From assembly GCA_024639975.1 (NCBI GenBank), contig JAHEFX010000007.1, positions 1-46,035 on the forward strand: DNA of 46,035 bases, given 5' to 3'. This DNA comes from a bacterium. Its GTDB lineage: Bacteria; Actinomycetota; Acidimicrobiia; Spongiisociales; JAENVV01. Made by a program: the position numbers and the translations under genes. Positions 9,246-16,831 of the stretch are shown piece after piece. Within the stretch, counting starts at the first letter, position 1, and the number at the start of each line of letters is the position of its first letter. Below the pieces are notes generated by a model. It saw only the letters and a program-made list of their open reading frames with translations, was not told the DNA's origin and made no database searches.

Positions 9246-9328
9246 CCAACCCTGGGTTGTGGGTCCGGCGGCTCGGCGAACCGCGGGCCCCGGTTCCGCT
9301 CCATGCGGAACCACAACCCTGGGTTGGG
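9246..9328. repeat. Intergenic palindromic repeat, copy A (about 83 bp)
   Basis: The element is bounded by CAACCCTGGGTTGTGG and, inverted with one mismatch, CCACAACCCTGGGTTG. It contains an inner hairpin GGTTCCGC/GCGGAACC with a 5-nt loop and a central GGCGAACCGCGGG. Related copies lie at 24717-24799 and 45456-45533, all outside genes. It sits between the terminator and the promoter of the second half of the catabolic cluster. Confidence 0.75.
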
Positions 9329-9456
9329 ATCCGTTCACGACCGGCGCTGAGATCAGGTCCGAATAGCCCCGTCCCGCGTCCTGGTCCATTCGGACTAGTC
9401 CCTTCGGGTAGCAGATTTGCCCCGAGTGGGTCTGGCGGCCCGGTGTGGCCCCCTCG

Positions 9457-9500
9457 TACCGTTGAAAGTGCCGCCAGAGCCGCGTGCGCACCTAGGTGCG
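9457..9500 (+). promoter_or_regulatory. Promoter candidate with a 14-bp palindromic operator
   Basis: TACCGT (9457-9462) is a -10 candidate. CGCACCTAGGTGCG (9487-9500) is a perfect 14-bp palindrome about 20 nt past the expected transcription start and 39 nt before the start codon. This is a typical place for a repressor site. A smaller palindrome GGACTAGTCC is at 9392-9401. No regulator gene is encoded in the cluster, so the binding protein is unknown. Confidence 0.45.
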
Positions 9501-9539
9501 GTTCTGAGGAAGGCTCGCCTTGAGGAGAGGAACTCACGT

Positions 9540-10430
9540 ATGCACCTGTCAATGCACAACTGGATGCGCGCCGAACCGATCGAGGTCACGATCGCTCGTC
9601 TCGCCAAGTTCGGGTACTCGTCGATCGAGATCAGCGGCGAGCCCGAGATCTACGACACGAAGCACGTCAAAGGCCTGCTCGACGACGCGGGACTCTTCTG
9701 CTGGGGCTCCGTGACCCTCATGCTCGGTGAGCGCAACATGGTCGCCAAGGACGAAGCAGCTCGCGCCGCTTCGGTGCAGTACGTGAAGGACTGCATCACG
9801 ATGGTCAAGGAGCTCGAGGGCCACGAGATCACCATCGTGCCGGGCACCGTCGGCAAGATCACCCCCGACGCTTCCCCCGAAGAGGAATGGCAGTGGGCCG
9901 TCGATGGCATGCGCGAGGTCATGGAGCATGCCCGCAAGGAGGGTGTGAAGCCGGCGATCGAGCCGCTCAACCGCTTCGAGACCTACTTCATCAATCGGGG
10001 AGAGCAGGCGCTCGCCCTGGCCGAGGCCGCCGGCGATGACTGTGGTGTCTGTCTCGACGCCTTCCACATCAACATCGAGGAAGCGGACTGGCGCGATGCC
10101 ATCCGGTTGGTGGGTGACCGCCTCACGGACTTCCACGTAGCCGACAACAACCGCATGCCTCCGGGCATGGGCTCCTACGACTGGACCGAGGTCATCTCCG
10201 TCCTGCGCGAGGTCAACTACGACGGCGCACTGACGATGGAGTTCGTCGCCCCGATCGACCGCACCCCGGCGAACAAGTTCCCGGATGCGATCGACAACAA
10301 CCCCGAGGGCATCTCGGCCGAGCAGCTGCAGTTCATCATCGACCACGGCAGCTCCACGCTCACCGAGGAGTTCTACGACTGGTTGGTCGAGCAGTCGAGC
10401 GCCCACATCCTTCCGATCCTCGAAGGTTGA
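9540..10430 (+). CDS. Sugar isomerase/epimerase, D-tagatose 3-epimerase-like
   Basis: This 296-aa TIM barrel has the four metal-ligand motifs of the D-tagatose/D-psicose 3-epimerase group: AIEPLNRFET (Glu141), CLDAFHINIEE (Asp173), DFHVADNNRMPPGMGSYDW (His199) and LTMEFVAP (Glu234). The family moves stereochemistry at C3 of keto-sugars through a cis-enediolate. The start ATG at 9540 follows TTGAGGAGAGGAA; a longer frame to 9417 would cover the palindromic operator. The next gene begins 1 nt after the stop, so these genes are coupled. The family is clear, the substrate is not. Confidence 0.87.
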   Translation: MHLSMHNWMRAEPIEVTIARLAKFGYSSIEISGEPEIYDTKHVKGLLDDAGLFCWGSVTLMLGERNMVAKDEAARAASVQYVKDCITMVKELEGHEITIVPGTVGKITPDASPEEEWQWAVDGMREVMEHARKEGVKPAIEPLNRFETYFINRGEQALALAEAAGDDCGVCLDAFHINIEEADWRDAIRLVGDRLTDFHVADNNRMPPGMGSYDWTEVISVLREVNYDGALTMEFVAPIDRTPANKFPDAIDNNPEGISAEQLQFIIDHGSSTLTEEFYDWLVEQSSAHILPILEG

Positions 10431-10431
10431 C

Positions 10432-11682
10432 TTGTCGGCCAATGTCGTGCTCGTCGGGACCCTTGACACCAAGGGTCCGGAGGTCTCCTACCTGAGAGAC
10501 CGGCTCCACGACCTCGACTGCACGACCACGGTCGTGGACGTCGGGATCCTCGGGGAGCCGCTCGACATCGTGCCCGACATCTCCCACGCCGAGGTGGCCA
10601 GGCGCGGCGGCACCACAATCGAGGCACTCCGCAATGCCGGAACACGCGGACGGGCCGTCGCCGAGATGGCCCGTTCCGTTCGGCTCGTGATGTCCGACCT
10701 GTTCGACGAGGGTCGTGTCGATGCAGCGATCGGCCTCGGCGGTGCCGAGGGCGCCGTCATGGGTGCTGGTGCGCTCATGGCGCTGCCCATCGGCGTACCG
10801 AAGCTCGTGCTGAGCCCGATCGCTTCGGGCCGGCACGAGTTCGAGCCCCTCGTCGGCACGTCGGACATGACGGTGGTCCACACCGTCGTCGACATCCTCG
10901 GGCTCAACCCCATCGCAACCACGGTGTTCGACAACGCCGCGGCGGCGGTGGCGGGAATGGCCAAGCACGGATCCCGGCTCGAACCGCCCCAGGGCGAGAG
11001 TCGGTACGTGGCCGTCACGATGCTCGGGAACACCACTACTGCCGTGATGGCCTTGCGGGATCGACTCGCCGAGGACGGGTACGAGGCCGTCGTCTTCCAC
11101 TCGAACGGTGTGGGCGGTCCGGCGATGGAAGAGCTGGCGAGCGCCGGGATCTTCGTGGGCGTCATCGACTACACGACCAACGAGGTGGTCGATCCACTCG
11201 TCGGCGGCATCCACGACGGCGGCGACGGCCGGCTCTCGGTGGTCGGGGAGCTCGGCCTTCCCCAGGTGGTCCTGCCCGGCTGTATCGACTTCAGCGTGTT
11301 CGCCTCGGGCTCCGTCCCGAGCGAGCTGGCGGACCGACCGAAGTACGACCACAACCCGGAGTACACCCTCATCCGGATGTCGCATGAGGAGATGGTCCGG
11401 ATCGGCGGGATCTTCGCCGAACGGCTGGGACCGGCCAACGGCCCGGTGCGGATCCTGATCCCGACCAAGGGGCTCTCCATCCCGAACGTCCCCGACGGGG
11501 TCTTCTGGGACCCGGCGGCCGACGCTGCCTTCCGAGAGAGCCTGACCGAGGCACTCGACGGGTCGATCGCCGTGGAGGAGATCGACCTGCACATCAATGA
11601 CGAGCTTTGCGGTGTCGCAGCGGCCGAGGCCTTCCTCGACCTCTTGGCGCAACCGCGATCAGAACGACAAGAAAAGGAATGA
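10432..11682 (+). CDS. Tm-1-like ATP-binding (UPF0261) protein
   Basis: The protein (416 aa) belongs to the UPF0261/Tm-1 N-terminal family. Typical parts are NVVLVGTLDTKGPEVSYLRD at the very N-terminus, GLGGAEGAVMGAGALMALPIG, SGTSD-like VGTSDMTVVHTVVDILGLN, FHSNGVGGPAMEELA and a C-terminal LHINDE. In many bacteria this domain is paired with a separate TIM-barrel partner that makes up the second half of plant Tm-1; no such partner is present here. The best start is TTG at 10432, with GAAGG 5 nt upstream and the previous stop at 10430. The biochemical role of the family is not established; the context suggests a catabolic enzyme. Confidence 0.82.
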   Translation: MSANVVLVGTLDTKGPEVSYLRDRLHDLDCTTTVVDVGILGEPLDIVPDISHAEVARRGGTTIEALRNAGTRGRAVAEMARSVRLVMSDLFDEGRVDAAIGLGGAEGAVMGAGALMALPIGVPKLVLSPIASGRHEFEPLVGTSDMTVVHTVVDILGLNPIATTVFDNAAAAVAGMAKHGSRLEPPQGESRYVAVTMLGNTTTAVMALRDRLAEDGYEAVVFHSNGVGGPAMEELASAGIFVGVIDYTTNEVVDPLVGGIHDGGDGRLSVVGELGLPQVVLPGCIDFSVFASGSVPSELADRPKYDHNPEYTLIRMSHEEMVRIGGIFAERLGPANGPVRILIPTKGLSIPNVPDGVFWDPAADAAFRESLTEALDGSIAVEEIDLHINDELCGVAAAEAFLDLLAQPRSERQEKE

Positions 11683-11686
11683 CCCC

Positions 11687-12589
11687 ATGACCACTCTCGC
11701 CGACGTCCCGGAGGACGAGAAGGCCTTTCGCGACGAGTTCCGTTCGTGGAACCTGGCGGACCTCTCGTTCGTCGACATCCGGAACTACCTGGATCGCAAG
11801 GACGTGATCCTGGTTCCGATGGCCAGCACCGAGCAGCATGGGCCGCACCTGCCCTTGTACTGCGACACGATCACGGCCGTCGAGATCTCACGCCGGGTGT
11901 CCGAACTGATCGGCGTGTTGCACACCCCGCCGGTGTGGATGGGCTACTCGCCGCAGCACATGCATCGGCCGGGCGAGGGTCGGGGGACGATCACCGTCCG
12001 ATCCACCACGCTGCTCGCCGTCATCGAGGACATCGGTCGCAGCCTCATCCACCATGGATTCAATCGAATCATCTTCATCAACGGACACGGGTCCAACGTG
12101 AAGGTCATCGACCCCGTGCTGCGCAAGCTCCGGTATGAGACCGGCGCGCTGATCAGCTTCGTGAAGCCCTACATGGAGCGCTACGTCGGTGTGGTCGAGG
12201 GCGTGTTCGAGAATCCGCCGGAGGAGACCCCCGGTTGGCACTCCAGTGAGTGGGAGACCTCCCAGTGCATGGCCTGGGACGAGAACCTCGTCCGTATGGA
12301 GCGCGCCGAGCACACACCGACGCACATCCCCGACTTCCTCCCGGACTCCTTCCGGAAGTTCGACGGTGCCCCCGACGTCGAGTTCGAGGGTTTCTCCTAC
12401 TTCACCTTCCCGATGGACCACCACGAGTTCACGGAGACCGGCGTCATCGGCAACCCGATGCGTGCGACCAAGGAGAAGGGCGAGGAGTCGTTCCGGCGGT
12501 ACTCGGAGCACGTTGCCCGTGGCGTCAATGAGCTGATGGACGTCCCCGTCGAAGTCCACACGCGCGAATTCATCGATCGCGTCCTTTGA
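11687..12589 (+). CDS. Creatininase-family amidohydrolase
   Basis: This 300-aa enzyme has the metal-binding pattern of the creatininase family: STEQHGPHLPLYCDT gives Glu49, His51 and Asp60, NGHGSN gives His134, and WHSSEWETS gives His185 and Glu190, close to the usual HAGxxETS. The family contains creatininase, MftE and formamide deformylases and hydrolyses cyclic or linear amides and related bonds with two metal ions. It starts at ATG 11687 after AAAAGGA. The last bases overlap the start of the FAD oxidase gene (TGATG). No other creatine-degrading gene is present, so the substrate is likely different. Confidence 0.85.
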   Translation: MTTLADVPEDEKAFRDEFRSWNLADLSFVDIRNYLDRKDVILVPMASTEQHGPHLPLYCDTITAVEISRRVSELIGVLHTPPVWMGYSPQHMHRPGEGRGTITVRSTTLLAVIEDIGRSLIHHGFNRIIFINGHGSNVKVIDPVLRKLRYETGALISFVKPYMERYVGVVEGVFENPPEETPGWHSSEWETSQCMAWDENLVRMERAEHTPTHIPDFLPDSFRKFDGAPDVEFEGFSYFTFPMDHHEFTETGVIGNPMRATKEKGEESFRRYSEHVARGVNELMDVPVEVHTREFIDRVL

Positions 12590-14040
12590 TGTCGGACAGC
12601 AGGGCCGAGTACCGAGCCCACCTCCTCCGCCACGAGCTGTCGGAGATAGTCGGCGCCGAGCACACCTCCGTCAACAAGGGCGAGCGCCAGGACCAGGCGA
12701 TCGACTGGTCCTGGATGTCGCAGCTCTACCAGCTGCACGACCTGGAGCTACCGATGGCCGATGTGGTCGTCCGGCCGGGTTCGGCCGAAGAGGTGGCAGC
12801 GGTGGTGGCAGTAGCCAGCGACCACCGGGTGCCCGTCGTCCCACGCGGCGGCGGATCAGGCACCCAGGGAGGCACATTCGCGCTCTACGGCGGCATCGCT
12901 CTCGACCTGTCCAGGATGGACAGCATCATCGACATCGACGAGTCGAGCATGGTGGTGAAGGTCGAAGCCGGCGTCACCGGTCCCCAGCTCGAAGAGGTGC
13001 TCGGCAGGCGCGGCCTCGCCGTCGCCCACGAGCCTGGTTCGTTCCACTTCGGTGCAACAGTCGGCGGGTGGCTCGCCGCCCGCGGCTCTGGGGTTCGTTC
13101 CACCAAATACGGCAAGTCGGAGGATCAGGTCCTACAGCTCGAGGTGGCGCTTCCGCCCGGTGAGTTGGTGTCCACCCTCCCGGTCCCGAACCATGCCGCT
13201 GGCCCGGGCCTGCTGCAGTTGGTCGTCGGGTCGGAAGGAACCCTTGGTCCCATCACCTCGGCGACGATGCGGATGGACCCGATTCCGGAATCCATGTCGT
13301 TCCTGACGTTCGAGTTCGAGACCGTGTTCGATGGTCTGGAAGCCGGTAGGCGGATCATGACCGAGCGGCTGCGACCCGCCGTCATGCGTCTCTACGACGA
13401 GGCCGACCGGGAGAAGCTCAGCAAGATCCTGGGAATCGAGTTCTCCGGCGCACTCATGGTGATCGTGTGTGACGGTGACCAGCGCCTCGTGGACCTCGAG
13501 TCGGAGATGATCTCGGAGATCTGTGTCGACGTCGGTGGTGCCGACCTCGGCGAGACCGGCGCCAAGACCTGGTGGGACGGCCGCTACGAGCCGTACGCCA
13601 TGGGCAAGGCACCGAGGCCGCCGACGATCTTCGGTACGACCGACACCGTCTGCACCTTCGCCGACATGCCGGACCTGTACCGGGCCAAGCGAAAGAACGT
13701 CGAGGAGGGGTTCGCCGAATACGGCGCGACCTACACGGCGCATTTCTCGCACTGGTATCCCTGGGGCGTCATGGTCTACGACCGGTTCTACGTGCACGAC
13801 GCGCCGGAGGACCCGATGGAGTCCTTGGCCCTGCACGACCGCCTTTGGGATGCGGCGATCCGCGTCTCCCTCGAGCACGGCGGCGTGATCAACGAACACC
13901 ACGGGATCGGCGTCAAGCTCGGCCGGTTCATGCGTGAGCAGTACGGCACCGCCTGGCCGGTCATGCAACGAATCAAGGACGCCATCGACCCCGACGGCAT
14001 CCTCAATCCCGGGAAGCTTGGCTTCGGTCCTCCGCGATAG
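12589..14040 (+). CDS. FAD-linked oxidase (VAO/PCMH family, alkyl-DHAP synthase or 2-hydroxyacid dehydrogenase-like)
   Basis: This is a 483-aa flavoenzyme of the vanillyl-alcohol-oxidase fold. The FAD domain shows VVPRGGGSGTQGG, VKVEAGVTGPQLEEVLGRRG and EPGSFHFGATVGGWLA, with RGSGVRSTKYGKSED resembling the alkyl-dihydroxyacetonephosphate synthase group and VVGSEGTLGPIT. The C-terminal cap ends with EHHGIG and DPDGILNPGKLG, as in GlcD and D-lactate dehydrogenases. It most likely oxidises a 2-hydroxy acid or alcohol, perhaps as the last step of the cluster. Start ATG at 12589 shares one base with the previous stop. A strong terminator follows, so this is the last gene of the unit. Confidence 0.85.
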   Translation: MSDSRAEYRAHLLRHELSEIVGAEHTSVNKGERQDQAIDWSWMSQLYQLHDLELPMADVVVRPGSAEEVAAVVAVASDHRVPVVPRGGGSGTQGGTFALYGGIALDLSRMDSIIDIDESSMVVKVEAGVTGPQLEEVLGRRGLAVAHEPGSFHFGATVGGWLAARGSGVRSTKYGKSEDQVLQLEVALPPGELVSTLPVPNHAAGPGLLQLVVGSEGTLGPITSATMRMDPIPESMSFLTFEFETVFDGLEAGRRIMTERLRPAVMRLYDEADREKLSKILGIEFSGALMVIVCDGDQRLVDLESEMISEICVDVGGADLGETGAKTWWDGRYEPYAMGKAPRPPTIFGTTDTVCTFADMPDLYRAKRKNVEEGFAEYGATYTAHFSHWYPWGVMVYDRFYVHDAPEDPMESLALHDRLWDAAIRVSLEHGGVINEHHGIGVKLGRFMREQYGTAWPVMQRIKDAIDPDGILNPGKLGFGPPR

Positions 14041-14057
14041 CCAAGTCCCCGCCTGCC

Positions 14058-14082
14058 CGCCGGGCCCACCGTGGGCCCGGCG
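14058..14082 (+). terminator. Terminator of the catabolic cluster
   Basis: CGCCGGGCCCA pairs with TGGGCCCGGCG over 11 bp around a CCG loop, 17 nt after the stop codon of the FAD oxidase gene. There is no U tract. Confidence 0.65.
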
Positions 14083-14107
14083 AACGGGCGGTAGTGCCCA
14101 GTGCCGT

Positions 14108-14113
14108 TACGCT
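14108..14113 (+). promoter_or_regulatory. -10 box (TACGCT) placing a leaderless GTG start
   Basis: TACGCT ends 7 nt before the GTG at 14121, so the transcript would start at or next to the start codon. No Shine-Dalgarno is seen. Confidence 0.55.
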
Positions 14114-14120
14114 GCCGCCC

Positions 14121-15428
14121 GTGCGCCGGCTACCCCTCCTTCTCGCCGTACTGCTGATCCTCGCTGCGTGCACCGACACGTCGGGGACCACCACCACCGA
14201 GTCCGTCGGTGTCCCGTCGACCTCCGAAGACGGGTCGGCTACGACCGTTGCGAGCGCCCCGGCTGGTACGACGACGACGATCGACCCGGAGTTGGCCGAG
14301 ACCCTTGCCCAGGTCGAAGCGCTCATCCCGGTCACCGAAGACCTCCGAGGACTGCAGTTCCTCGAACCGCCCAGCATCGTCGTCGTCACCGACGAGGAGC
14401 TCGAACAGCGGGTCCGCGATCTCTACGAGGAGGAGCTGGAACCAGATGAGATCGCCCGGGACCAAGCGGTCTATCGCCTGCTCGGGATCATCGATGAGGA
14501 CGTCGACCTCGCCGAGCTGCTCGTCGACGTCTACGGGGGATCCGTGGGCGGCTACTACGACCTGGACGACAAGGAGCTGGTGGTCAAGGCATCCCCGGAT
14601 GGGCTCACCGTCAACGAGCGTGTCATCGTCGTCCACGAGCTCAACCACGCCCTGACGGACCAGCACTTCGCCAGCGGCGACGTCTCGCAGACCCTGATCG
14701 ACGAGGAGCGCTACGACGAGTTCAGCGCCTACTCGGCGATCGTCGAGGGGGACTCGACCCGGGTCGAATCCGAGTACATCCAGCTGCTCTCGTCCGACGA
14801 GATCGGCGAGCTCATCGCCGAGTACGACGACCTCGACAGCTCGGCGTTCGACTCGGCCCCCCATTTCATCCAGGAGTTCCTCGTGGCTCCCTACCTCGAC
14901 GGCTTCGAGTTCCTGGTCGACCTCGACGGCACCAACGCCACGGCCGACGCTGCCTACGACGCCCCACCGGTCTCGACCGAGCAGGTGATCGACCCCGACA
15001 AGTATCGAGAAGGCGACGAACCGGTCGACGTCGTCATCGAAGGCGCCGTGCCCGAGGGATATGAGAACGGCGAGGAGTCGACGTGGGGAGCGACGGCGCT
15101 TCGAGCGCTGCTCGGGGCCTCCGTGGACCCGGGCCGGCTCGCAGACGCCGTGGACGGTTGGGGCGGCGACCGCTACCGGATCCTCTTCGACGGGACGAAT
15201 GCCGCCCTCGAGCTCCACTGGGTCGGCGATGAGGCGTCCGACCTGCCCGAGTTCGTCGATGCCTTCGAGCGCTACCTCGGCGATGCCGTCGACGGCGACG
15301 ACGCCTGGCACGTCGTGACCGATGGAGAGACCGTCGTGGTGCTCGTCGCCGACGAGCCGGCGCTGGCCGACGAGATACTCGCCGGTCTGGCGGACTTCGG
15401 ACCGTGGGAGCAATCCGCCGGGAGCTGA
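14121..15428 (+). CDS. Lipoprotein with an HExxH metallopeptidase-like motif, function unknown
   Basis: This is a 435-aa exported protein. The N-terminus from GTG 14121 gives RR, a hydrophobic stretch and the lipobox LAAC near residue 17, followed by a Thr/Ser-rich linker, which marks a lipoprotein anchored outside the membrane. The start at 14094 would put charged and polar residues before the signal and is less likely. HELNHALTDQ at about residues 172-181 matches the HExxH zinc-protease signature, with acidic residues in the following helix (DEERYDEFSAYSAIVEGDSTR, about 203-223) that could supply a third ligand. The rest is very acidic. I do not recognise a named family. The gene is monocistronic between a terminator and rsmI. 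Confidence 0.72.
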   Translation: MRRLPLLLAVLLILAACTDTSGTTTTESVGVPSTSEDGSATTVASAPAGTTTTIDPELAETLAQVEALIPVTEDLRGLQFLEPPSIVVVTDEELEQRVRDLYEEELEPDEIARDQAVYRLLGIIDEDVDLAELLVDVYGGSVGGYYDLDDKELVVKASPDGLTVNERVIVVHELNHALTDQHFASGDVSQTLIDEERYDEFSAYSAIVEGDSTRVESEYIQLLSSDEIGELIAEYDDLDSSAFDSAPHFIQEFLVAPYLDGFEFLVDLDGTNATADAAYDAPPVSTEQVIDPDKYREGDEPVDVVIEGAVPEGYENGEESTWGATALRALLGASVDPGRLADAVDGWGGDRYRILFDGTNAALELHWVGDEASDLPEFVDAFERYLGDAVDGDDAWHVVTDGETVVVLVADEPALADEILAGLADFGPWEQSAGS

Positions 15429-15467
15429 CCCCCTTCCCCGCGGCCCGACCCTGTCATACGGTCGGCT

Positions 15468-16625
15468 GTGTACGAGTTCCACGCCGGACCCTGGCGATCG
15501 GGGCCCGCCGGCATCGCAGTTGGGTTCCGAGGACGACTCCGGGGCCAGATCCCCCGACCCTCCATCGCGCTGGTGATTGCCGGCGCCTCCGTCCACGGCT
15601 TTGGGATGCGAACCGGCCTCGGCGTGGCCGCGATCGACCGGACGGGGATGGTCTTCGCCGTGGGACGGCTCCGACCATTCGGCGTGTGGTGGCGCCGTGG
15701 TGCTGTCGCCGTGCTCGAACTGCCCGACCCGGTCCCGCTCCCACCCGTCGGCGCTCGGATCGAGGTGCGGCGATACGCTGCTCACATGCCCGGCCGCCTC
15801 GTCATCTGCGCCACACCGATCGGCAACCTCTCCGACGCCAGTCCTCGGCTGGCCGAGGCATTGCGGGATGCCGACCTGGTCTACGCCGAGGACACCCGCC
15901 GGGCCCGCGTGCTGCTCGACCACCTCGCTGCCGATACCCCGGTTCGTTCCTACTTCGTTGGCAACGAGGCGGCCAGGGCCGAGGAGTTGGTGGATCGCCT
16001 GTCGGACGGCCAGTCGATCGTGCTGATCTCCGACGCCGGCACTCCTGTCGTGGCCGATCCCGGCATGACCGCCGTGGCCGCCGCTCGGAAAGCGGGTGCC
16101 GAACTGACCACGGTCCCGGGTCCGTCCGCCGTCACCGCGTCCTTGGCGGTCTCGGGGTTCGGCGCCGACCGGTTCACCTTCGAGGGGTTCCTTCCCCGGA
16201 AGGGAGCCAGGCGGGCCGAGCGGCTGGCCGCCATCGGCTCCGTCGAGCACACGGTCGTCTTCTTCACCACCGGCCCGCGGGTGGTCGACGACCTCGCCGA
16301 CCTCGCAACGGCCTCCGAGGGCGACCGGCGGGTCGTGGTCTGTCGGGAGCTGACGAAGCTCCATGAAGAGATCTGGACAGGCTCGTTGTCGGGAGCGTCC
16401 GCCCATTGGTCCGGGGCCGTCCGCAAGGGGGAGTTCACCGTCGTGGTGGAGGCTGCTGCCCCGAAGGTCGTCGCCCACACGATCGAAGAAGCCCTGGCCG
16501 TCGCCATTCGACGAGTCGAGGATGGGGAGAAGCGGTCCACGGTCGCCAAGGAGGTCGCACGCGAGCTGGGCGTCGACCGCGGCGAGCTCTACGACCGGTT
16601 GACCAGGTCGCCTTCGCAGGGCTGA
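15468..16625 (+). CDS. rsmI: 16S rRNA (cytidine1402-2'-O)-methyltransferase RsmI, in frame with an N-terminal DUF192-like module
   Basis: The RsmI part starts at ATG 15786 (279 aa, the normal length) and shows LVICATPIGNLSDAS, YAEDTRRARVLLDHL, LISDAGTPVVADPG and a C-terminal helical domain. It methylates the 2'-hydroxyl of C1402 in 16S rRNA. Upstream in the same frame, without a stop, 106 residues from GTG 15468 resemble DUF192: HGFGMRTGLGVAAIDRTGMV, RPFGVWWRRGAVAVLELP and a VGARIEV end. A TACGCT -10 (15774-15779) stands 6 nt before ATG 15786, so RsmI may be made alone from a leaderless mRNA, with the longer product a fusion. Both readings are possible. The 3' end overlaps the convergent AbrB gene by 37 bp. 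Confidence 0.85.
   Translation: MYEFHAGPWRSGPAGIAVGFRGRLRGQIPRPSIALVIAGASVHGFGMRTGLGVAAIDRTGMVFAVGRLRPFGVWWRRGAVAVLELPDPVPLPPVGARIEVRRYAAHMPGRLVICATPIGNLSDASPRLAEALRDADLVYAEDTRRARVLLDHLAADTPVRSYFVGNEAARAEELVDRLSDGQSIVLISDAGTPVVADPGMTAVAAARKAGAELTTVPGPSAVTASLAVSGFGADRFTFEGFLPRKGARRAERLAAIGSVEHTVVFFTTGPRVVDDLADLATASEGDRRVVVCRELTKLHEEIWTGSLSGASAHWSGAVRKGEFTVVVEAAAPKVVAHTIEEALAVAIRRVEDGEKRSTVAKEVARELGVDRGELYDRLTRSPSQG
15774..15779 (+). promoter_or_regulatory. Internal -10 box (TACGCT) for leaderless rsmI
   Basis: TACGCT ends 6 nt before ATG 15786, the natural RsmI start. It lies inside the reading frame of the DUF192-like module. Confidence 0.5.
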
Positions 16626-16831
16626 CAGACCGCCTTGCCCTTGAACGGGCGAACGTCGTCCCCGGTGCCGCAGAACGTGCAGACGGCCTCGAGCTTGCGG
16701 AGGTGGATCGTGTCCCCCTCCACGTTGAAGGTCAGGGCGTCACCCTCGTGGATGTTGAGGAGGCGGCGCGTCTCGGCCGGCACCACGATCCTGCCGAGGT
16801 CGTCGATCTTGCGGCTGATCCCTGTGTCCAT
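16589..16831 (-). CDS. SpoVT/AbrB-type DNA-binding protein with a C-terminal zinc ribbon
   Basis: This is an 80-aa protein. Residues 4-48 form the swapped-hairpin AbrB domain (SRKIDDLGRIVVPAETRR and LNIHEGDALTF), which binds DNA as a dimer. Residues 51-72 hold two Cys pairs, CTFC and CQPC, spaced like a small zinc ribbon. The ATG at 16831 sits 7 nt after a TACGAT -10 box on the minus strand, so a longer frame to 16969 is rejected. The gene is divergent from tatD with 34 bp between starts, and its 3' end overlaps rsmI. Targets are unknown; self-regulation and control of the tatD unit are natural guesses. Confidence 0.83.
   Translation of the reverse strand: MDTGISRKIDDLGRIVVPAETRRLLNIHEGDALTFNVEGDTIHLRKLEAVCTFCGTGDDVRPFKGKAVCQPCEGDLVNRS

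Noticed and set aside
9159-9539. A hidden small gene or riboswitch in the 381-bp gap
   Set aside because: The gap is explained by a terminator, repeat copy A, a palindromic operator and a promoter; no conserved riboswitch core was recognised.
14130-16478. A 782-codon open frame on the minus strand opposite the lipoprotein and rsmI genes
   Set aside because: It is an antisense shadow of high-GC coding sequence: it has no family motifs, is rich in Gly, Asp, Val, Arg and His, and the plus strand carries clear genes.
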